From: Peredibacter starrii
Lineage (GTDB): Bacteria; Bdellovibrionota; Bacteriovoracia; Bacteriovoracales; Bacteriovoracaceae
Length of the DNA: 64,000 bases
Direction of reading: 5' to 3'
NCBI RefSeq assembly: GCF_034259205.1
Contig: NZ_CP139487.1
Coordinates: forward strand, 3,844,001-3,908,000
The translations under genes and the position numbers were made by a program. Shown here piece by piece: positions 58,012 to 64,000 of the stretch; position 1 is the first letter of the stretch; each line of letters opens with the position of its first letter. The notes beneath the pieces were generated by a model. It did not search any database, was not told the DNA's origin, and saw only the letters and a list, made by a program, of their open reading frames with translations.

Positions 58012-59271
58012 TTAAAGAACCGGCTCGAAGGCCTTGGTAATTAATTTATAGAAGCCCTTGCGAGTGCAGTGTTTAGCAGCGTCTTTGGCAGAAAGTTTTT
58101 TTACATCCACTACTTCCACCTTATCCATGAAATACTTCTGAATACGGCTATTGTGCACGCTGAGTTTTTCAGCAAGTTGTTTATCCTTCACAATCACACC
58201 ATTCTCGAGATTGATGTTTTGCGAGCGTGGATCCATGTTGAAACTTCCGATGTAGGTCTTCTCGTTATCAACGACGATCGTTTTGGCATGAATGAAGTGC
58301 TTCGGTTTAAGCTCGAAGGTTTCTATTCCCATTTTCACTAGTTCTTCTTTACGAGCATCCCAGGCAACACCCATGAGATAAACGTCGTTAGACACACTTG
58401 AGTTAGAGAGAATTCTGACCTTCACTCCTCTATCCAAAGCCTTTTGAAGGGAGCCTTTGAACTCGTCAGTGAGGAGAACATAAGGGTTCATGATATCGAT
58501 CGAAGTCTTGGCCTCATCGAGCATTTTTAGAATCTCACGATGTATGCCTGCTTGCTTTTTAATGTCGGGAAGATCGGCGATATATTTTACTGATTCAGGT
58601 TTTACGGTGAGCATTTTCTTTGGTGGGAGATGCTCTTCTTTTGCCTTCTTGATCCAGCTATCTACGTCTTTTGCGGCGAGATCGATTTCGGCATTCGTGA
58701 CTACTGTGACGGGATTTCTGATCTCTTCTTTCATGAGGAGATTTTGGAAAGTTTGTCTCGCTTCATCAGCTGGCTTGCCTGTGACTTTTACCTCGGCACT
58801 AATGTAGTTATTAGGAGCACGACGTTTGAAGTAACTTGCAGTCATGTTACGGTCGCCGGTGATGACAGCATCTGAGCCAATGAGAGCTTTCTGGTGATTG
58901 CGATTATTGATTTCTGGAAGATGACGAATTTTTGGATTGTAGACTTTTACGTCGATGCCATTTTTGCGGAGAACTTCTACAACTGCCGAGTGATAAGTAA
59001 CACCCTTTCCGATTCCATCTACGACCATGGTTACTTTCACGCCACGTCGAGCGGCATCTACTAGAAGACCGATAGTTTTTTGTCCGAAGTCATCGAGATC
59101 GAAAAGATAGGTGTTTAGATATAAAAACTTCTTCTCATTCATGATCATTTGCTCACGAACGCTTTGGGCCTGGAGGCGGTTAAGGAGTAGCGAGACTTCT
59201 TCGGCCGAAGCGGATGAGCACGCTAATAAGAGCGCGATGAGTGTCAGATGAATGTGTTTTAGACAGCTCAT
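58012..59271 (-). CDS. Exported phospholipase D-like protein
   Basis: The 419-residue protein has a signal peptide (cleavage near ASAE). It contains two HKD motifs: NHQKALIGSDAVITGDRN and HFIHAKTIVVDNEKTYIGSFNMD, each with His, Lys and the downstream Asp or Asn, so both half-sites look complete. PLD-type enzymes cleave or transfer phosphodiester bonds of lipids or nucleic acids. The C-terminus has a charged stretch with one Cys (KHCTRKG). No ribosome site is obvious. A repeated palindromic element lies about 90 bases upstream. Confidence 0.88.
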   Translation of the reverse strand: MSCLKHIHLTLIALLLACSSASAEEVSLLLNRLQAQSVREQMIMNEKKFLYLNTYLFDLDDFGQKTIGLLVDAARRGVKVTMVVDGIGKGVTYHSAVVEVLRKNGIDVKVYNPKIRHLPEINNRNHQKALIGSDAVITGDRNMTASYFKRRAPNNYISAEVKVTGKPADEARQTFQNLLMKEEIRNPVTVVTNAEIDLAAKDVDSWIKKAKEEHLPPKKMLTVKPESVKYIADLPDIKKQAGIHREILKMLDEAKTSIDIMNPYVLLTDEFKGSLQKALDRGVKVRILSNSSVSNDVYLMGVAWDARKEELVKMGIETFELKPKHFIHAKTIVVDNEKTYIGSFNMDPRSQNINLENGVIVKDKQLAEKLSVHNSRIQKYFMDKVEVVDVKKLSAKDAAKHCTRKGFYKLITKAFEPVL

Positions 59272-59358
59272 ATGAGAATACCCATGTGGGCTTATCGGAT
59301 ATTCTAGGGATAAGTTTAGGTTTTCAACCCTACGAAATCATTTAATCTCAAAGTTTAC

Positions 59359-59387
59359 TTCGACGTCGAAGTGGTTTTGGTCAAAAA
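59359..59387. repeat. Palindromic repeat, copy 1
   Basis: TTCGACGTCGAAGTGG is identical to the start of the copy at 60348, and the next bases (TTTTGGTCAAAAA versus ATTTGCGTCAAAAA) also align. The core TTCGACGTCGAA is a 12-bp palindrome. Read on the minus strand, a TTTTTGAC box comes first. It lies 88 bases upstream of the phospholipase D-like gene. Confidence 0.8.
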
Positions 59388-59398
59388 TTAGCCTTCTT

Positions 59399-60244
59399 CT
59401 ATCTATCATTACAAGGAAGACGGACTTTGGTTATTTCTTCGTCCTTGCCTAGAAAATAGAGAGTGTCACAGCTATCACTGTGAAAAGCTTCTCTAAATTG
59501 TAAGGTCCTTAATCCTTTAAAATCTTCACTGACCTCAAGTTTGAAGTTTTTATCAACGACAGATAGATTCGTGGATAAAGAATATTTTCTACCTTTTTTT
59601 GTTCGAAGAACTATGGTTTCAATCCCCTCTTGATTCTGTACTGGAAGGATATAAATTGTGAAATCGAGCAAACCAGCTACACGAATTTTAGTCTTATCAA
59701 AGTTCTTAAAATAATCAAAATTGAATAAGGGATCACTCTTTTGCAGAACAACCGTCGAAACTTTCTTTGGTAATTTCATTTGCAATTTACGAGAAGAACC
59801 CGTGTAAGCAAAACCATTGATGTATCTTGCAGCAGACGCTTCATCTTTACTTATAGAATTATGTATCTTCACATCGTCAGTTAGAATTAAATGAAATCGA
59901 TTCCAATAATTCGAAGAATCAAAAGGGTCATTGTATAAATATACGAAGACTTCTTTTTTAACTGTATAGACAGGATTTCGGGTGGATTGAATCTGCGTCC
60001 CTTCTCGAATGCCAATTCCCTCAAGGAATTGCGAAGGTATTTTGCGTATTCTATTTTCAGATTTTGAAGAGAGATCACCAAATACTTCGGAAGTGGGATT
60101 AAGATTACTGACATTTAAAATTTGATTATAGATCGGAAAGAAATGTTGAGAGTCTTGAGCAGCAGGAACATTCAAAAATACTTGAGACCAGGCAAAATTT
60201 GTAAAAGCACAAATTAAAAGACCCAGAATTCCTTTCAGTTGCAT
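59399..60244 (-). CDS. Exported protein of unknown function
   Basis: The ATG at 60244 has AAGGA six bases upstream; the longer frame starts at a TTG. The 281-residue product has a signal peptide (MQLKGILGLLICAFTNFAWSQ) and a mature chain with two cysteines near the end (SDSCDTLYF, RLPCNDR). It has a beta-rich pattern (VFVYLYNDPF, VAGLLDFTIYILPV). Base composition looks more AT-rich than in the neighbours. It lies between the two copies of a palindromic repeat. Family not recognised. Confidence 0.72.
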   Translation of the reverse strand: MQLKGILGLLICAFTNFAWSQVFLNVPAAQDSQHFFPIYNQILNVSNLNPTSEVFGDLSSKSENRIRKIPSQFLEGIGIREGTQIQSTRNPVYTVKKEVFVYLYNDPFDSSNYWNRFHLILTDDVKIHNSISKDEASAARYINGFAYTGSSRKLQMKLPKKVSTVVLQKSDPLFNFDYFKNFDKTKIRVAGLLDFTIYILPVQNQEGIETIVLRTKKGRKYSLSTNLSVVDKNFKLEVSEDFKGLRTLQFREAFHSDSCDTLYFLGKDEEITKVRLPCNDR

Positions 60245-60347
60245 ATTCAATCCTTGAAAACAGCTTTAGTGATAATGCTAAGTCTCCACCGGATCGCTGT
60301 ACACTCAAGAAAACTTATAACCCCGCCAGCGGGATAAATCTTAAGAA

Positions 60348-60377
60348 TTCGACGTCGAAGTGGATTTGCGTCAAAAA
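60348..60377. repeat. Palindromic repeat, copy 2
   Basis: Second copy of the element at 59359-59387, 989 bases away in the same orientation. Its 12-bp palindrome TTCGACGTCGAA and the following GTGG are identical. It lies 104 bases upstream of the exported-protein gene at 59399-60244 and next to the rodA terminator. Confidence 0.8.
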
Positions 60378-60401
60378 AAAGGGCCCCTTACGGAGCCCTT
60401 A
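60371..60401 (-). terminator. Terminator of the rodA operon
   Basis: On the minus strand the stem AAGGGC / GCCCTT, with inner CC/GG pairs, is followed by eight T. It starts seven bases after the rodA stop and ends the mreD-mrdA-rodA unit. Confidence 0.85.
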
Positions 60402-60407
60402 GAATTT

Positions 60408-61520
60408 TTAATTGAAGAAGTTTCTGGAATTCGAAACAGACGTCGCCATCCCCACACCCACTCCGAAGGTGAGCATACTCGATCCCCCGTAACTCATTAG
60501 TGGTAATGGAATCCCCACAATCGGCAGAAGACCAGACACCATCGCCATATTAATAAACGTGTGCCAGAAGAAAATCGCCATAATCCCTACAACCAGTACA
60601 GAGTCGTAAAACCTCTGCACCGATGTCGCCAGCCAGATAAGCCTCATAAAGAATACGAGGTAGAGAATGATCAGGAAGACCGAACCAAAGAATCCGTGCT
60701 CTTCATTGAAGATCGCGAATACGAAGTCGGTATGGTTCTCAGGAAGATAGTTTAGAGATGCTTGAGAAGAGTTCTTAAAACCCTTACCAAAAAGCCTGCC
60801 TGAACCGATCGCGATCTCTGATTGAATCGCGTTGTAACCAGAACCTTTTGCATCTTCGTATGGATCGATGAACGTGTGAATACGTTTTCTCTGATACTCA
60901 CGGAGACCGAAGTTATACATCAACACCCCGGACACGACTGCTATCACACCAAGAGTAGTAATGGTTCTCCACTTAAGACGCTTATAAAAAATCATAAGTG
61001 AGAAGATGAACACCAGAAGCATCCCGGTACCAAGATCGGGCTGAATGATAACCATCACCGCCGGAATACCCATAATGAGGCCCGGAACGATGAGATCTTT
61101 GAAACCAAGTTGTCTTTCAGGATTCACTTTCGTGAAATAACGAGCAAGTGCCAGCACCAGACCCATCTTCATGAACTCAGATGGCTGCATTCGAATTGGT
61201 CCAAGTACTAGCCAGCGCTGAGCACCCATCCCTACTTTACCCATCAAAAGAACCAGGAACACGAGAAACAGAGTTCCCACGTAACCTACGTATGAAAAAC
61301 GCTCAAATGTTTTTGGGTTTAAGAAGCTGATTCCGATGGCCACACAAACTGACAGGAAGAACCAACCAATCTGTGACTTATATAAAGCGTCGAGTCCTGC
61401 TGCCACGTCGGCGTGAGTAGAAGAGTAAAGATTCAACACTCCAACCAGGAAGATGGCGGCCATACTTCCGATGAAGCTGAAATCATATCGCTTTAAAAAT
61501 TGAATTATCGTCTGATTCAA
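60408..61520 (-). CDS. rodA: Rod-shape peptidoglycan glycosyltransferase RodA
   Basis: The start is a TTG with GGAG nine bases upstream, 14 bases after mrdA. The 370-residue SEDS protein has ten hydrophobic helices and the conserved QPSEFMKMG, GLGTG-like QPDLGTGML, the ENHTDFVFAIFNEEHGFFG loop and IPLPLMSYGGSS. It polymerises glycan strands with PBP2 in the elongasome. Last gene of the minus-strand operon. Confidence 0.96.
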   Translation of the reverse strand: MNQTIIQFLKRYDFSFIGSMAAIFLVGVLNLYSSTHADVAAGLDALYKSQIGWFFLSVCVAIGISFLNPKTFERFSYVGYVGTLFLVFLVLLMGKVGMGAQRWLVLGPIRMQPSEFMKMGLVLALARYFTKVNPERQLGFKDLIVPGLIMGIPAVMVIIQPDLGTGMLLVFIFSLMIFYKRLKWRTITTLGVIAVVSGVLMYNFGLREYQRKRIHTFIDPYEDAKGSGYNAIQSEIAIGSGRLFGKGFKNSSQASLNYLPENHTDFVFAIFNEEHGFFGSVFLIILYLVFFMRLIWLATSVQRFYDSVLVVGIMAIFFWHTFINMAMVSGLLPIVGIPLPLMSYGGSSMLTFGVGVGMATSVSNSRNFFN

Positions 61521-61534
61521 AACAAATACTCCGT

Positions 61535-63514
61535 TTATTCGTCAGCAGCAGGTTCAGCTGCTGGTTTAGGCTTGGCCGGTTGGGCCGCGCGTAGAGACTT
61601 CACCCAGTTTTCTCTAATTTCTTTATCTTTCTCTAAGTTCTGAAGATAAAGATCAGGATGATATTTTTTCATGTACTGAGTGATTACCGCTTCAGCAACT
61701 GGAGTCGCAGCACTTGAACCGTGACATCCGTGCTCTACAATTACCGCCGCTGCGATCTTCGGATTATCTGCCGGAGCAAAACCTACGAATAGACCGTGGT
61801 GACGAGATTCATAATCCATGTTTTCACATTTCGCATAAACCTTGTCCGCAGAAGCACTCTTCACCTGAGAAGTACCTGTCTTACCTGCCATCAAGATACC
61901 TTGACCACGACGGTAAAATGCAGTTCCTTTCGGGCTGTTCACAACTTGGAAAAGACCTTCACGTACAAACTTCAGAGTCTTTGGGTTCTTCATTTCAAAA
62001 GAAGAAAGAAGTTCTGGAGTGAACGTCTTAACCAGTTCACCTTCTGTATCGTAGATATCTTTAACAACGTATGGACGATAGATTTTCCCGCCGTTAGCAA
62101 TTGCCGCATAAGCAGTCGCTAGCTGAATCGTTGAAGCAAGAACGTAAGACTGACCGATGGCACATGATAGAGTCTCCCCTGCTTGCCACTCTTGTCCGAA
62201 TCTCTTTTTCTTCCATTCTTTCGTCGGGATAAGACCATTTACTTCACGAGGAAGTGATATACCTGTTCGTGCACCAAGACCGAAGGCCTTTGAGTACTTC
62301 GCAATGACATCAATGTCCATGCGGTTGGCGGCCTTCTGGAAGTAAACGTTACAAGACTCACGAATCGCTTTTACAAGGTTCGTTGGCCCGTGACCTTCTT
62401 TCTTCCAGCAGTGATAGACCTTACGACCTAAACGGAATGAACCACCACAATTTACTTCAGTGTTCTCATCGATCTCGCCCTCTTCAAAAGCGGCGATACC
62501 AGTGATGGCCTTGAAAGTTGAACCCGGTGAAAAGTGTTCCTGAATGTTTCTGTCACGAAGGGGGTGTTCTTTGTTACCCACAAGGCTTCTCCAATACTCA
62601 GGTGTTAAACCACGAGAGAACTGAGAAGGATCAAAGCTTGGACGAGACACCATTGCCAGAACCTGACCAGAGTTAATGTCGATCGCGATCACACCACCAA
62701 CTTTGTCCTGAAGAGCATTGAAAGCGGCGATCTGCATATCACGGTCGATTGTGAGTTTCACATTCATACCAGACAGGGGCTTTTCGTCTTCAATTCCTTT
62801 AAACAAGTTATCAGTGTTGATGTAACGCTTACGACGACCTCGGGCATCCACTTCCACGAACTCGTGTCCGTTTTCACCACGAAGGTATTTATCAAGTTGC
62901 TCTTCAATTCCGAACTGACCGATGAAATCACCTAGGCGGTAATCAGCATGATCACGCTCGCGAAGTTTCGGAAGTTGAGTCTGGGAAATCTCTGAGATAT
63001 AGCCAAGTAAGTGAGCACCGATTTCTTTATCGCGGTATTCACGGGAAATAAATGTATCAACCGAAATGCCGGGAAGATCCGCGTTCTGAGTTTCGATTTG
63101 CGCCAACTCTCCGAACGAGATGTTCTTTTTAAGAATGATCGGACGATACTTCGCCTGGTTCGAGTTCTTCTTTAAAATGGTATTGATCGATTCAATATCC
63201 ATCGAAAGCATTTTCGAAAGTTTTACCAGCGTCTCTTCTTTCTCCATCAAAAACTGCGGAGTCAGAATCGCATCGAAACGAGGGATGTTATCCACAAGTA
63301 ACTGATCATCTCGAGAATAGATAAGACCTCTTGGGGCCCACACTACTTCTTTACGAAGACGGTTTTGAATTGAATAGTTGTGAAGTGTCTCACCCTTATA
63401 GACCTGAAGGTACCATAAGCGCGCAAGCACCAAACCAAACGCGGCCGTGATGATGTATGACATCAGCGCCGCTCGTTCCTTATGTATTTTGACCAGTTCT
63501 TCTTCACCGAACAT
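61535..63514 (-). CDS. mrdA: Penicillin-binding protein 2 (elongasome transpeptidase)
   Basis: The 659-residue protein has one N-terminal membrane helix (ALMSYIITAAFGLVLARLW), a PBP dimer (pedestal) domain, and a transpeptidase domain with the SxxK motif in PGSTFKAITG, the SxN in RESCNVYF and KTGTS. It cross-links the side wall with RodA. The C-terminal tail is Ala/Pro/Lys-rich. Its start is two bases after the mreD stop, with a distant GGAG, so it is likely coupled. Confidence 0.97.
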   Translation of the reverse strand: MFGEEELVKIHKERAALMSYIITAAFGLVLARLWYLQVYKGETLHNYSIQNRLRKEVVWAPRGLIYSRDDQLLVDNIPRFDAILTPQFLMEKEETLVKLSKMLSMDIESINTILKKNSNQAKYRPIILKKNISFGELAQIETQNADLPGISVDTFISREYRDKEIGAHLLGYISEISQTQLPKLRERDHADYRLGDFIGQFGIEEQLDKYLRGENGHEFVEVDARGRRKRYINTDNLFKGIEDEKPLSGMNVKLTIDRDMQIAAFNALQDKVGGVIAIDINSGQVLAMVSRPSFDPSQFSRGLTPEYWRSLVGNKEHPLRDRNIQEHFSPGSTFKAITGIAAFEEGEIDENTEVNCGGSFRLGRKVYHCWKKEGHGPTNLVKAIRESCNVYFQKAANRMDIDVIAKYSKAFGLGARTGISLPREVNGLIPTKEWKKKRFGQEWQAGETLSCAIGQSYVLASTIQLATAYAAIANGGKIYRPYVVKDIYDTEGELVKTFTPELLSSFEMKNPKTLKFVREGLFQVVNSPKGTAFYRRGQGILMAGKTGTSQVKSASADKVYAKCENMDYESRHHGLFVGFAPADNPKIAAAVIVEHGCHGSSAATPVAEAVITQYMKKYHPDLYLQNLEKDKEIRENWVKSLRAAQPAKPKPAAEPAADE

Positions 63515-63516
63515 AA

Positions 63517-64000
63517 CTAGATTTCAACTCCTGCCGGACCGCGATCACTTGGAACACGCCATACTTGCTCCAGAACCCAGAAAAGGATCGGAGAAATGAG
63601 GGAAAGAAGAATACTTCCTGGAATGAAACTCCAAAGAATCATTCCGAACTTATCGAAGTTAGAGATTTTAAGACAGATGATTAAAGTCACAGTCAGGTAC
63701 CAAACGAATTGGAAAAACTGCACAGTTACCATCGTCATTACTGCATTCGTTAAATGCAAAAGCTCTTTTAAGTAATTGGCCGACATCATCACGATAAGAC
63801 CAGCAAGTGTTCCCAATGCCCAACCTTCAATTGAGAAGATTGAGTGAACCATTTGAAGACCCATGATCATCCACGGCACTGCCGGAGAATTTAAACGGAT
63901 CGCAAGGAACAGAATAAACAGAACGTTAAAAGTCAGGCGATATTCAGTCCAACCAAGGGCCGGAAGAATTGTCGACGTTACAATTTCAAAACCAATAAGC
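63517..64000 (-). CDS. mreD: Rod shape-determining protein MreD, C-terminal part
   Basis: The frame runs open from the stop at 63517 to the window edge, so the start lies outside. The visible 160 residues hold about five hydrophobic helices (RLTFNVLFILFLAIRLNS, IFSIEGWALGTLAGLIVMM, VQFFQFVWYLTVTLIICL). They have the F.IEG.ALG..AG and P.LF..LE patterns of MreD. The position directly before mrdA-rodA fits the usual mreBCD-mrdA-rodA order. Assignment is by topology plus context. Confidence 0.85.
   Translation of the reverse strand, partial: LIGFEIVTSTILPALGWTEYRLTFNVLFILFLAIRLNSPAVPWMIMGLQMVHSIFSIEGWALGTLAGLIVMMSANYLKELLHLTNAVMTMVTVQFFQFVWYLTVTLIICLKISNFDKFGMILWSFIPGSILLSLISPILFWVLEQVWRVPSDRGPAGVEI

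Overview
The window is bacterial chromosome of about 42-43% G+C. It is gene-dense, with short intergenic gaps and many rho-independent hairpins, and I saw no rRNA, tRNA or CRISPR array. Many genes encode exported proteins: signal-peptide hydrolases, lipoproteins and small periplasmic proteins. Together with the Gram-negative envelope genes (RodA/PBP2/MreD, OmpA-type proteins, outer-membrane barrels) and the mix of families, this suggests a member of the Bdellovibrionota, most likely Bacteriovoracales (Peredibacter/Bacteriovorax-like). That assignment is an inference from gene content, not a database match.

Layout. 1-11.6 kb is an envelope and secretion region: a cut DUF1254 protein, a DUF937-OmpA fusion, two barrel proteins, a YiiX-like lipoprotein hydrolase, two protein-glutaminase-like paralogues, a dienelactone hydrolase, and a minus-strand operon of beta-propeller, frameshifted phospholipase A2-like protein and penicillin acylase. 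11.6-22.9 kb is mixed housekeeping: Mpo1-like, FumC, aspartate aminotransferase, nuclease/HIT/2OG-oxygenase, MATE and peptide deformylase, HPF, a NhaR-like regulator and a single REP-type transposase. 23.0-27.9 kb is the most unusual part: a tandem-duplicated two-gene module of secreted proteins whose large member carries a caspase-like (clan CD style) His/Cys arrangement next to a small exported partner.

28-39 kb holds leuS, a Crp/Fnr regulator, a chemoreceptor broken by an amber codon, a dolichol-kinase-like enzyme, and an operon running MinD-like ATPase, J-like/HTH protein, RluD-like, PgeF, VKOR-DsbA fusion, TatD. 39-44 kb holds secreted proteins, a lipoprotein and a YhaM-like nuclease. 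44-47.5 kb is the glycolytic cluster gapA-pgk-tpiA followed by secG. 47.5-57.9 kb has an HD-GYP protein, ssb, a large TadG-like protein, a histone-H1-like protein, a glutaredoxin, an HD phosphohydrolase and a MarR regulator with a clear operator. 58-64 kb has a secreted phospholipase D-like protein, a secreted orphan, and the elongasome genes rodA, mrdA and mreD on the minus strand, with mreD running off the end.

Regulatory themes visible in the sequence are hairpins that cover Shine-Dalgarno sites (before the aminotransferase, the caspase-like module and the rhodanese-like gene), a palindromic repeat placed about 90-105 bp upstream of two neighbouring minus-strand secreted-protein genes, and autoregulation-type sites before the Crp/Fnr and MarR genes. 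Two genes, the PLA2-like one and the chemoreceptor, carry single lesions that need read-level checking.
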